Origin: JBDKVA01 sp039679375 | GTDB taxonomy: Bacteria > Bacillota > Clostridia > Acetivibrionales > DTU013 | DNA length: 50,438 nucleotides | NCBI GenBank assembly: GCA_039679375.1 | Contig: JBDKVA010000160.1 | Span: forward strand, 1 to 50,438 | Direction: 5' to 3' | In this document: in pieces, positions 26,067-34,101 of the stretch | Layout of the letters: each line of letters starts with the position of its first letter | Position numbering within the stretch: position 1 is the stretch's first letter | Made by a program: the position numbers and the translations under genes | The notes under the pieces: generated by a model | The model's database searches: none | What the model was told of the DNA's origin: nothing | Seen by the model: only the letters and a program-made list of their open reading frames with translations

Positions 26067-26789
26067 ATGATAGAAGTAAAAGAACTTGAAAAGAAATTCG
26101 GCTCATTTATCGCAGTGGACAAAGTTAGCTTCCAGGTAAAGAAAGGTGAAATTTTCGGACTCCTGGGTGAAAACGGAGCAGGCAAGACAACGACGCTCCG
26201 TATTCTGGCCACCATGCTGCAGCCGACTTCCGGCAGCGCATCATTGGGAGGTTTTGATGTTGTGAGGGAGCCGGAAAAGGTAAGAGCCCATATCGGGATT
26301 TTGTTCGGGGGAGAGACAGGCCTGTATGACAGGCTGACGGCACAGGAGAACATTGCGTATTTTGGTGAATTGAACGGTATGGACAAAGCACAGATCAGGG
26401 AGAGGTCAGGAAAATTGGCGGAAACCTTTGAAATGAAGGAATTCATGGACAAAAGGGCGCACAATCTTTCAAAGGGAATGAAGCAGAAGGTGGCATTTGC
26501 ACGTTCGATCATCCATAACCCCGACATCATGCTTTTTGACGAGCCGACCTCAGGCCTGGACGTAGGCGCCGCCAGAGAGGTGCATGCATTTATTCTCGAA
26601 TGCAAGGCGGCAGGGAAGACAATTCTTTTTTCAAGCCATACGATGCAGGAAGTCGACAAGCTTTGCGACCGCATAGGCATCATACACAAGGGCAGACTGA
26701 TTGAGACCGGTACGCTGGATGAGATCAAAAATAAATATGGCGATAATGATCTGGAAGAAATCTTTATTAAAGTGGCAGGTGCAAAATGA
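26067..26789 (+). CDS. natA: ABC transporter ATP-binding protein, NatA-like
   Basis: A 240-residue ABC ATPase with Walker A GENGAGKT, signature LSKGMKQK, Walker B IMLFDEPTSGLD and the H-loop SSHTM. The LSKGM signature and the partner's architecture match NatA, the ATPase of the Na+ efflux pump NatAB. The ATG at 26067 lies after GGGAAGGA. The gene overlaps the permease gene by 4 bases (ATGA). Substrate (Na+ or another) is inferred from the family only. Confidence 0.85.
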   Translation: MIEVKELEKKFGSFIAVDKVSFQVKKGEIFGLLGENGAGKTTTLRILATMLQPTSGSASLGGFDVVREPEKVRAHIGILFGGETGLYDRLTAQENIAYFGELNGMDKAQIRERSGKLAETFEMKEFMDKRAHNLSKGMKQKVAFARSIIHNPDIMLFDEPTSGLDVGAAREVHAFILECKAAGKTILFSSHTMQEVDKLCDRIGIIHKGRLIETGTLDEIKNKYGDNDLEEIFIKVAGAK

Positions 26790-28000
26790 AACTGAGACAT
26801 ATTTGGATTGTATTCAAAAAAGAAGTAATGGATCTGACCCGCGACAAGAGAACAATCATGACAAGCATACTTGTTCCGATGCTGATCGTTCCGCTGCTGA
26901 ATATTATTATGGGAGGTGGCGCGGAAAAGTTTACAAAGGGTTTGAATGAAAATGTAACAATAGCATTGTCCGAGGCTTCAAATACGGCCGATATAAAGGA
27001 ATTGGTGCAAAATAAGCTGATTGTGAATAATCCAAACCTGGTTCTGATGGATGTGGACAATCCTTCGGAAGCACTTAAAAATGAACAGATCAGATGTATA
27101 CTTGATTTTGAAGAGGGCTTTAAAGAGAAGCTTGAACAAGGCCAATCATTCAAAATCACATTGCTATATGATGAATCAAAGACAAAATCGCAGGCCAGTG
27201 TAGATATTGTCGCTTCTGCAATCGAGCAGTATAAAGAAGGAGTAGTCAGTGAAAGGATTACCGCACTCGGACTGAACAAGGAACTGCTTCAGCCTGTAGT
27301 GGTTGAACGGAACAATGTGGCAGAAAATAAGCAGGGCAGTAATATGATGCTTCTGATGATGCTGCCGATGATGGTCGGACTGCTCGTTTCCATAGGCGGG
27401 ATTCCTGCCGCTACGGACCTTGTGGCAGGGGAAAAGGAGCGTAAAACTTTTGAGCCTCTGCTTACAACAATGCCCAACAGAGGCTCGCTTCTGGCAGGAA
27501 AGTATCTTGCGGTTACATTATTCTCCTTTGTCAGTGTAATTGCGATTGTGGCCGGGATGGTTATAGGTTATATGATCAATCGCAATACACTGACAATGGG
27601 AATCGGTTCGCAGATAGCAGGCTTTGAACTCCAGCCGATGGCCGCGTTGCTTACGGTCGTGATTACAATTGCGCTCGGTATGACATTTTCAGGGATCCAG
27701 ATCGCTCTGAGTGCATTTGCAAGATCATACAAGGAAGCTCAGACATATTTGTCATTCCTGATGATTATAGCTATGGTGCCCGGTTACATGACAATGTTCC
27801 TGCAGCCCGGGGACCTTAAAACATACATGTTTGCCGTTCCGGTGCTGAACACGATCGCTGCATTCAAAATGATACTTGGAGGCGTGGTGAATTATTCGAA
27901 TTTGATCCTGGCGCTTGCAACCTCCGTGATTTTTGTGGCAGCTACATTGTGGCTGGCTGCGTCCCTGTTCAAGAAGGAAAAGGTACTATTCAGGAACTGA
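26786..28000 (+). CDS. natB: ABC-2 type permease, NatB-like
   Basis: A 404-residue protein with one N-terminal membrane helix (about residues 22-42), a large extracytoplasmic domain (about 45-180) and five or six C-terminal helices. The segment AATDLVAGEKERKTFEPLLTTMPNRGSLLAGKYL is the conserved cytoplasmic coupling loop of NatB-type permeases. It overlaps natA by 4 bases, implying translational coupling. Its stop codon abuts that of the convergent ispF (28000/28001), leaving no room for a terminator between them. Confidence 0.86.
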   Translation: MKLRHIWIVFKKEVMDLTRDKRTIMTSILVPMLIVPLLNIIMGGGAEKFTKGLNENVTIALSEASNTADIKELVQNKLIVNNPNLVLMDVDNPSEALKNEQIRCILDFEEGFKEKLEQGQSFKITLLYDESKTKSQASVDIVASAIEQYKEGVVSERITALGLNKELLQPVVVERNNVAENKQGSNMMLLMMLPMMVGLLVSIGGIPAATDLVAGEKERKTFEPLLTTMPNRGSLLAGKYLAVTLFSFVSVIAIVAGMVIGYMINRNTLTMGIGSQIAGFELQPMAALLTVVITIALGMTFSGIQIALSAFARSYKEAQTYLSFLMIIAMVPGYMTMFLQPGDLKTYMFAVPVLNTIAAFKMILGGVVNYSNLILALATSVIFVAATLWLAASLFKKEKVLFRN

Positions 28001-28471
28001 TCAGATCACCGTTATTATGCTGAAGACCTGTATTCCAAGGCCTTGCCCGAACTGGGTGAGGCCTTCGCCTGTTGTAGCCGTAATGCCGATACAGCTTTCC
28101 TGTATACCGAGCAATCCGGAAAGGCTTTGTCTGATTTCAGGAATCTTTGGGGTTATCCTGGGTCTTAAGCATTCTATGGATATGGAAAGATGGACGATCC
28201 TGTATTCGTTCATATATTTCAAGGCCTCGCGAAGATACGCACTGCTGTCGGTTATGCCTTTATTAAGGCATAAATCGTCGCTGATCTCCCCGAGAATGTT
28301 AACACAGGTGACGCCCGAAATGGCATTTGTGACGGAATGAAGTATGACATCCGCATCGCTGTTGCCTTTTAAAGGTGGTTCGCCTTCAAACAGGACGCCT
28401 CCGAGCAGCAACTTTTTTTCATGATCTTCGAAATCAAACCGGTGGCTGTCCTGACCAATTCCAACTTTCAT
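28001..28471 (-). CDS. ispF: 2-C-methyl-D-erythritol 2,4-cyclodiphosphate synthase
   Basis: A 156-residue IspF. The zinc ligands are in GQDSHRF and in the later ILHSVTNA; the IPEIR and TATTGEGL blocks are conserved. It catalyses ring closure to MEcPP, the fifth MEP-pathway step. Sequence near residue 55 reads VTCVNILGEISDD where most IspF proteins have a DIGxHFPxxD-type motif, so it is somewhat divergent. It is on the minus strand, convergent with natB and 9 bases after the QueG-like gene in the same direction. Confidence 0.9.
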   Translation of the reverse strand: MKVGIGQDSHRFDFEDHEKKLLLGGVLFEGEPPLKGNSDADVILHSVTNAISGVTCVNILGEISDDLCLNKGITDSSAYLREALKYMNEYRIVHLSISIECLRPRITPKIPEIRQSLSGLLGIQESCIGITATTGEGLTQFGQGLGIQVFSIITVI

Positions 28472-28480
28472 GGGATATCC

Positions 28481-29170
28481 TCACTTTACTTTTATTCCTG
28501 CATAATATGGGCAAACTTTTCTACAAATATTGCATTTATTAAGCTCAAAGCCTTTTTCATTTCGACAGAGGGAATGAGCCTTGCATAGACCGTAATTTAC
28601 GGACTGACCATCGAGTGCATGTGCAGGACAGGCATCGGTGCATATATGGCAGTCGGGGGGGCATATCCCGTATTCCGCAGGTCTGTCCGGCTCCAATTCC
28701 GTATCTACAAGAACAGCGCCCAATTGTATTATATTACCCAATTTCATATTAATCAAAAGATTATTCTTACCTATTACGCCAAGCCCTGCCTGATAGCCTG
28801 CATGCCGCAGGGAAATGGAACCCTGTCCGTACTCACCGTCCTTATCGCTGTATCCGTAGGGGTCACCGGACGGTATGGTCACCGAACCCATGCCCATACT
28901 CTCAAGCTCTTCACAGATTTGTATACCGGTTTCATCAAGCTGCCTGGAAAGGAAATTGCAAAGATTTGTATAGGGTATGCAGCTTTCTGCATGCATGGAT
29001 TCCGGAAGCATCCTTTTGGCGTATACTACAACTGATTTGCACTTGCTGTAAATGTCCTGAGGCCTGCATCCTGCCGGTGCATCACAAAAGCTTGCAACGG
29101 AGGCGATACCACAAAGGTCTGCGCCTGACTCTCTGGCAGTTATCTTGACTTTCACTGAATTAATTAGCAT
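28481..29170 (-). CDS. QueG-like 4Fe-4S double-cluster protein
   Basis: A 229-residue protein resembling epoxyqueuosine reductase but shorter than the usual 310-380 residues and without the C-terminal HEAT repeats. It has the N-terminal DUF1730-like part (SVVVYAKRM, YGQGSISLRHAGYQAGLGVIGKNNLL) and two cysteine clusters (CPPDCHICTDACP and CRNEKG...CNICRKVCPYY) for two [4Fe-4S] centres. The ATG at 29170 is six bases after GAGG. True QueG activity, which also needs cobalamin binding, is uncertain; it may be a related reductase of the short type. Same strand as ispF. Confidence 0.8.
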   Translation of the reverse strand: MLINSVKVKITARESGADLCGIASVASFCDAPAGCRPQDIYSKCKSVVVYAKRMLPESMHAESCIPYTNLCNFLSRQLDETGIQICEELESMGMGSVTIPSGDPYGYSDKDGEYGQGSISLRHAGYQAGLGVIGKNNLLINMKLGNIIQLGAVLVDTELEPDRPAEYGICPPDCHICTDACPAHALDGQSVNYGLCKAHSLCRNEKGFELNKCNICRKVCPYYAGIKVK

Positions 29171-29385
29171 AATATACCTCACTATTAAGAAATAATAAAA
29201 TAAGATCATTTGTCTTGTAATATCAATTTTTCGACCGATAAAGCCTGATAGCGGAAAATTGTTTTATAGTAAGCTGTAAATTAACTTTTCGTGATACAAA
29301 CATATTATAACATTAATTTGTAAATAAATGAATAATTAATGTATTTTTTGTATAAATTGTTTATTGTTTAATTTCAATTATGATA

Positions 29386-29414
29386 TTGACAGCTCCAGGT
29401 CAATGTAATATACT
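29386..29414 (+). promoter_or_regulatory. Promoter of the proS leader
   Basis: TTGACA (29386-29391), 17 bases, TATACT (29409-29414). It places the transcript start near 29421, at the 5' end of the T-box leader. The stretch 29171-29385 is AT-rich and has no gene. Confidence 0.8.
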
Positions 29415-29420
29415 ACAGTT

Positions 29421-29709
29421 TAATATAGCGAGGCGGCAGATGTCCTCCGTCTCGTTAAAACACTTATTGGCAAGAAAATTATCTACAACCGAAAAATTTT
29501 TGCCGGTGCGTTATAAAGAAACGTCGATGACGGGAATGCGAGAGGCTAGGAACCTTTCTTCCCACCCCCGAGATGCAGCCGATGAGGCTGCCGTGCAAGC
29601 TGCGATAAAAGCTTAACGAGTTGGTTATCCGGTGGCAGGTGATCCGGATATCCGAATTGGGTGGTACCGCGGAATAAATCCGTCCCTATGTATTAGGGGC
29701 GTTTTTTTA
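29421..29709 (+). ncRNA. T-box leader of proS
   Basis: The T-box sequence TGGGTGGTACCGCGG (29658-29672) is followed by the terminator CGTCCCTA-TGTAT-TAGGGGCG (29681-29701) and seven T. Upstream hairpins include GCAGCC/GGCTGC and ATCCGG/CCGGAT. Uncharged tRNA-Pro should stabilise the antiterminator and allow proS transcription. I could not assign the specifier loop with certainty; a CCN codon is expected. Confidence 0.9.
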
Positions 29710-29909
29710 TTTTTAGGGGCATAGCGGAGTCTTGCTCCTAAATAGTCGTCGGATGCAGAAATTTTCGCATGGCCGCAAGTTTGGTCCACAAACCTGTCGA
29801 CTGTATATACTGCGGTTTTGCACCTCGACTTCCCTGTATTCCTTGTTTATGACGCCTGCGAAAGGCTTTATTGCTGATAAAGATGAAAAAAATCGGAAGG
29901 AGTATTTTA

Positions 29910-31346
29910 ATGGCACAGGATAAGAAATTTGTTGAAGAGATCACCTCGATGAATCAGGACTTTACCCAATGGTATACCGACGTCATTAAAAAGGCGGACC
30001 TGGTGGATTACTCCAGCGTGAGAGGCTGTATGATCATCCGGCCTTATGGATACGCGATCTGGGAAAATATTCAGAAGGAGTTGGACGGAAGATTCAAACA
30101 GACAGGACATGAAAATGTCTATATGCCTATGTTCATACCTGAAAGCCTCCTGCAGAAGGAGAAGGATCATGTCGAAGGCTTTGCGCCTGAGGTTGCCTGG
30201 GTCACTCACGGCGGCAACGAGGAACTTGCCGAAAAGCTGTGTGTCAGGCCTACTTCAGAAACACTGTTTTGCGACCATTATGCAAATATCATCCATTCGT
30301 ACAGGGATTTGCCGAAGCTGTACAACCAATGGTGCTCCGTTGTCAGATGGGAGAAGACCACGCGTCCTTTCCTGAGAACGCTCGAGTTCCTCTGGCAGGA
30401 AGGCCATACTGCACACGCAACGGAGGAGGAAGCTCAGGAAGAGACGATCAGGATGCTCAATGTATACGCGGAATTCTGTGAAAATGTACTGGCCATTCCT
30501 GTTATAAAGGGGCAGAAGACGGATAAGGAAAAGTTTGCAGGCGCAAATGCTACCTATACCATAGAGAGCCTGATGCACAACGGTATCGCTTTGCAGTCCG
30601 GCACCTCGCACAATTTCGGCGACGGCTTTGCAAAAGCCTTTGACATACAATACACCGACAGCGCGAACCAGCTGCAGTATGTGCATCAGACCTCCTGGGG
30701 CGTTACCACAAGGCTCATCGGCGCCATCATCATGGTCCATGGCGACGACAGCGGCCTGGTACTGCCGCCAAGGGTCGCTCCGGTGCAGGTGGTTGTCATA
30801 CCTGTTCAGCAGCATAAAGAGGGCGTATTGGAGAAAGCTGCGGAGATATGCTCCAGGCTGTCCCGGACAGTACGGGTCAAAATGGATGACAGCGACAAGT
30901 CGCCAGGCTGGAAATTCAGCGAATACGAAATGAAGGGTGTGCCGGTGCGGCTTGAAGTCGGTCCGAAGGACATCGAAAAGAATCAGGTCGTCCTGGTTAG
31001 AAGGGACACCAGAGAAAAGATGTTTGTTGCAATAGATGAGCTTGAAACAAAAGTTGCAGCGCTGCTTGATTCGATACACGACGACCTGCTGAACAAGGCT
31101 ACTGCATTAAGAAATGAAAAGACCTTTACTGCAGTCGAGTTCTCCGAATTTGAAAGAATCATCAGCCGGACACCGGGCTTTATAAAGGCTATGTGGTGCG
31201 GTGATCAGGCTTGCGAAGATGCAATCAAGGAAAAGACCGGCGCGACCTCACGATGCATACCGTTTAACGAACAGCCTGTTTCGGATAAATGCATTTGCTG
31301 CGGGAAAGAAGCAAAGAAGCTGGTATACTGGGCGAAAGCGTACTGA
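29910..31346 (+). CDS. proS: Prolyl-tRNA synthetase, short archaeal/eukaryotic type
   Basis: A 478-residue class II synthetase without the bacterial editing insertion. Motif 2 (VVRWEKTTRPFLRTLEFLWQEGHTAH) and motif 3 (GLVLPPRVAPVQVV) are clear, followed by an anticodon-binding domain and the zinc-containing C-terminal domain ending CICCGKEAKKLVYWAKAY, the terminal Tyr being typical of this type. It charges tRNA-Pro with proline. The ATG at 29910 follows GGAAGGAG. Expression is controlled by the T-box leader. Five 7-base repeats follow the stop codon. Confidence 0.95.
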   Translation: MAQDKKFVEEITSMNQDFTQWYTDVIKKADLVDYSSVRGCMIIRPYGYAIWENIQKELDGRFKQTGHENVYMPMFIPESLLQKEKDHVEGFAPEVAWVTHGGNEELAEKLCVRPTSETLFCDHYANIIHSYRDLPKLYNQWCSVVRWEKTTRPFLRTLEFLWQEGHTAHATEEEAQEETIRMLNVYAEFCENVLAIPVIKGQKTDKEKFAGANATYTIESLMHNGIALQSGTSHNFGDGFAKAFDIQYTDSANQLQYVHQTSWGVTTRLIGAIIMVHGDDSGLVLPPRVAPVQVVVIPVQQHKEGVLEKAAEICSRLSRTVRVKMDDSDKSPGWKFSEYEMKGVPVRLEVGPKDIEKNQVVLVRRDTREKMFVAIDELETKVAALLDSIHDDLLNKATALRNEKTFTAVEFSEFERIISRTPGFIKAMWCGDQACEDAIKEKTGATSRCIPFNEQPVSDKCICCGKEAKKLVYWAKAY

Positions 31347-31350
31347 AATG

Positions 31351-31385
31351 GAGGTGGGAGGTGAGAAGTGGGAAGTGAGAGGTGG
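31351..31385 (+). repeat. Five tandem heptamers GARGTGR
   Basis: GAGGTGG, GAGGTGA, GAAGTGG, GAAGTGA, GAGGTGG run without gaps, starting four bases after the proS stop. Purine-only apart from T. Function unknown. Confidence 0.85.
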
Positions 31386-31434
31386 TACGAATATTTACAA
31401 TAAATGAGAGAATTGTTTAGAAAGGGGGAGCACC

Positions 31435-31701
31435 ATGAGCATATTCGAGATCGTCATGCTGACTTGTTTTGGCCTGGCATGGCCTTTTTCCATATATAAA
31501 TCCTACACATCGAAGGAGATAAAAGGAAAAAGCTCCATATTCCTTATTGTTATATTAATAGGCTATGTTGCCGGCATCATTCATAAAATGCTTTATAGCC
31601 GTGATGGAGTCGTTTTCCTTTATGCGCTGAACTTTTTAATGGTATCGGCGGATCTTGCTCTGTATTACAGAAACAAGCGGTACATTGCCAAAAAGAAGTA
31701 A
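31435..31701 (+). CDS. Small membrane protein, PQ-loop/SemiSWEET-like
   Basis: An 88-residue protein with three hydrophobic helices (about 3-20, 35-54, 60-78) joined by short charged loops. The first helix ends LAWPFSIYKSYTSKEIKGKS, which resembles a PQ-loop repeat with the usual Pro; a single three-helix repeat is the size of bacterial SemiSWEET transporters, which work as dimers. The ATG follows AAGGGGGAG. The resemblance is moderate and substrate unknown. It lies between proS and the CAP-domain gene, each with its own gap, and is probably monocistronic. Confidence 0.65.
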   Translation: MSIFEIVMLTCFGLAWPFSIYKSYTSKEIKGKSSIFLIVILIGYVAGIIHKMLYSRDGVVFLYALNFLMVSADLALYYRNKRYIAKKK

Positions 31702-31873
31702 TCGGTGAAAAATAAAATTTTATTACCTGCATGTTACATAAGTTGCAAAAATAATTTACAGCGGAATCAATAGAATTTTTGCAATTCATGCAAATAATTC
31801 AAATTTTTTTGTTAATACTATTATAAGTATAAAACAAATTATTTTGCATTATGAGACATTTGGAGGTAATCGT

Positions 31874-32701
31874 ATGAAAAGAAAGATTATTATTTTGACA
31901 GTGATGGCGTTATTCCTTACTTCATCGGTTGGTTATGCCGCAACTGCCGGCAATGTCGCCAGTACGCACCTGGCGCTGGAAAAGGTGGAGTACGCCGCAG
32001 CAACTGTAACAGTCAGCAAGCTGAATGTCAGGGAAGGACCGTCAACAAGCTTTCCGTCGATCTGCAAGCTGGAAAAAGGCCAGGCTGTAACGGTCATTGG
32101 AAAGCTTGGCGACTGGTATGCAATCTACAATATTGACAGCGGGGTCGTAGGAGCAGTGGATGGCAGGTATATCAACCTCGAAGGAGATAAAGCCGTTACC
32201 GTTGCTTCAAAAACAGACGAATCGACAGAAGCGCTGAATAAAGGCAAGACTGAAGACAAGTCCGGCGATAAGACTACACCCGCAAAGGATTCGACGCCTG
32301 CGGCAATGAAGACGGATCTTTCACAGGATGAGAAAAAGCTGCTTGAGCTTGTCAATGATGTGCGTAAAAAGGAAGGACTTGAACAACTATCTGCAGATGA
32401 AAACCTGATGAAAGTAGCCAGGACAAAAGCGAAGGACATGATCGAAAACAATTATTTCTCTCACCAGTCACCTACTTATGGCTCACCATTCGACATGATG
32501 AGACAATTTGACAACAGCTTCCGGTTTGCCGGTGAGAACATTGCCGGGAATAAGACGGTGGAAGGAGCATTCAAAGCCTGGATGGCATCGGACAGCCACA
32601 AAAAGAATATTTTGAATTCGGGCTTCAAAATCACCGGCATAGGAATAGAAAACAGCAGCACATACGGAAAGATACTGGTGCAGCAATTTATCGGACGCTA
32701 G
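31874..32701 (+). CDS. Secreted SH3b plus CAP (SCP-like) domain protein
   Basis: A 275-residue protein. Signal peptide at residues 1-25 (MKRKIIILTVMALFLTSSVGYA), bacterial SH3 domain at about 45-100 (VSKLNVREGPSTSFPSICKLEKG), a Lys/Thr-rich linker, and a C-terminal CAP domain from about 155 (LLELVNDVRKKEGL, NYFSHQSPTYGSPFDMM, GENIAG, HKKNIL) like YkwD. CAP domain His and Glu residues are conserved. SH3b domains bind the cell wall, so it probably acts at the surface. The ATG at 31874 follows GGAGG. The gap 31702-31873 is AT-rich without other features. Confidence 0.88.
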   Translation: MKRKIIILTVMALFLTSSVGYAATAGNVASTHLALEKVEYAAATVTVSKLNVREGPSTSFPSICKLEKGQAVTVIGKLGDWYAIYNIDSGVVGAVDGRYINLEGDKAVTVASKTDESTEALNKGKTEDKSGDKTTPAKDSTPAAMKTDLSQDEKKLLELVNDVRKKEGLEQLSADENLMKVARTKAKDMIENNYFSHQSPTYGSPFDMMRQFDNSFRFAGENIAGNKTVEGAFKAWMASDSHKKNILNSGFKITGIGIENSSTYGKILVQQFIGR

Positions 32702-32745
32702 CTTAAATGGCAGTTATAGTCAAAAAGGATCGATGAGCTTGGAGA

Positions 32746-32779
32746 AATGCGGTTGTATGGATTATCCTTCAGCCGCATT
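32746..32779 (+). terminator. Hairpin after the CAP-domain gene
   Basis: AATGCGG (32746-32752) pairs with CCGCATT (32773-32779), with an inner GGAT/ATCC helix; a T5 run follows nine bases later. A plausible but imperfect terminator. Confidence 0.4.
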
Positions 32780-32798
32780 GTCATGCGTTTTTAATATA

Positions 32799-33746
32799 TT
32801 AATTGAGAATGTTGCCAAAGTCAGGCTTTATGCTGAATTCCTTTCCGTTCAGATAATCCAGCATGGAGGCTCCCTTTTTAAAGTCGAATTTCAGCTTGTA
32901 AGCCCACAGTGCTTGCTGTTTTATGCCAAAGGAACGATTGACGGCATTTATTCCGTATTTCCCGTCGCCTACGACGGGGTGGCCTATATATGCCATATGA
33001 GCTCTGATCTGGTGTGTCCGCCCGGTCACCAGCTCGACCTCCAGAAGGCTGATATCTTTAGCCGGAAGGTACTCTATCACCTTATAGCCTGTGGTTATTT
33101 CAAGTGAGCCGGGTTTTTTACCGCCGATTACGAATACCCGGCTTTTGCCGGCATCCTTCCAGAGGTACGCTTTCAGCTGGGCGCTGGATCTTTCCATTTT
33201 ACCTTTTACCAGGCATTGATAATATTTCCTTACTTCGCGCCCTTCGATCCTTTCGAGCATGGCATCAAGGCTTGCCTGATTTTTTGCAATAATGACAAGG
33301 CCGCCGGTGTTGCGGTCCAGCCTGTGGCAAAGTGACGGCTGAAAATACGCGCTGTCTCGCTGGATATTATTCTTTTCACGCAGGTATTCCCTTACAAGGT
33401 CGATCAGTGTATTCTGCGGTTGTTCCCGGTCAGGATGCACCGGTATGCCTTGATTTTTGTTGACGATCAGTATATTGTCATCCTCGTAAACAATGGAAAA
33501 AGCTTTGCCGTCCCTTTTACTGCCGCTGTCCGGACAGCCGTTCAGAAATTCATCGGCTATATAGATCTCCAGCATATCTCCTGTTTTTACGACGTACTCC
33601 TTATCTACCCTGGTTCCGTTAGCCCTGATATCTTTTTTGCGGAGCGCCTTCTGCAGCGCGCTGTAGGACAATTGGGGGTAGATGGCCTGCAGATATTTTT
33701 CTATTTTTACATTTGAATTTTTTTCGTTTACCTTGACTGATTGCAT
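32799..33746 (-). CDS. RluA-family 23S rRNA/tRNA pseudouridine synthase
   Basis: A 315-residue protein with an N-terminal S4 RNA-binding domain (KIEKYLQAIYPQLSYSALQKALRKKD, about 10-70) and the RluA catalytic domain with HRLDRNTGGLVIIAK, whose Asp is the catalytic nucleophile, and GRTHQIRAHMAYIGHPVVGD. It converts uridine to pseudouridine in structured RNA; whether it is RluC, RluD or another paralogue cannot be told. ATG at 33746 is five bases after GGAG; the longer frame to 33773 lacks a site. Convergent with the CAP gene. Confidence 0.93.
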   Translation of the reverse strand: MQSVKVNEKNSNVKIEKYLQAIYPQLSYSALQKALRKKDIRANGTRVDKEYVVKTGDMLEIYIADEFLNGCPDSGSKRDGKAFSIVYEDDNILIVNKNQGIPVHPDREQPQNTLIDLVREYLREKNNIQRDSAYFQPSLCHRLDRNTGGLVIIAKNQASLDAMLERIEGREVRKYYQCLVKGKMERSSAQLKAYLWKDAGKSRVFVIGGKKPGSLEITTGYKVIEYLPAKDISLLEVELVTGRTHQIRAHMAYIGHPVVGDGKYGINAVNRSFGIKQQALWAYKLKFDFKKGASMLDYLNGKEFSIKPDFGNILN

Positions 33747-33939
33747 ATATTCTCCGACTGAAAAATGCAGCACTCTTCGACTTTTAACTATTTTTTTGTG
33801 CCGTATCTATTATTATACATCAGTTTCTTTTAAAAACCATAAATTTTATATTCCATATTCATGAATTATTTGGTACAATTAGATTGCAGCATGCGGACGA
33901 GCCATATGTTTACATATGATTTACTTATTGCTGTACACT

Positions 33940-34085
33940 GAATCCCTTAAAAATTATCCATCATAAGGGAGCGGGGGACTAAATACTGGGGTGAATTTAT
34001 ACTTGCTTGAGGCATTACATTGCCTGAGCATGGAATGAAGGGGAGTCTCTTCTACCTAACCCGTCAACTAACCTCGTAAGTGAAT
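33940..34085 (+). ncRNA. Cyclic di-AMP riboswitch (ydaO/yuaA type)
   Basis: The leader of the peptidoglycan-binding gene carries the ydaO landmarks: AATCCCTTAAAAATTA, GGGGTGAAT, GGGGAGTCTCTTCTACC and the 3' block AACCCGTCAACTAACCTCG. This class turns expression off when c-di-AMP is bound and often controls wall hydrolases and K+ transport. No separate terminator is clear between it and the ATG at 34102, so control could involve the ribosome binding site GGAGAGGAGAAGG. Confidence 0.88.
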
Positions 34086-34101
34086 TGGAGAGGAGAAGGA
34101 T

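Noticed and set aside
26015..26800. 261-codon open frame antisense to natA
   Set aside because: Covers the ABC ATPase gene on the other strand and reads as low-complexity Ser/Pro/Leu; shadow frame.
29380..29616. 78-codon open frame in the proS leader
   Set aside because: It lies within the T-box RNA and begins before the predicted transcript start.
30255..31079. 274-codon open frame antisense to proS
   Set aside because: Lies wholly within proS, is Cys/His/Arg-rich with no recognisable domain, and has no ribosome binding site; a shadow of a GC-richer gene.
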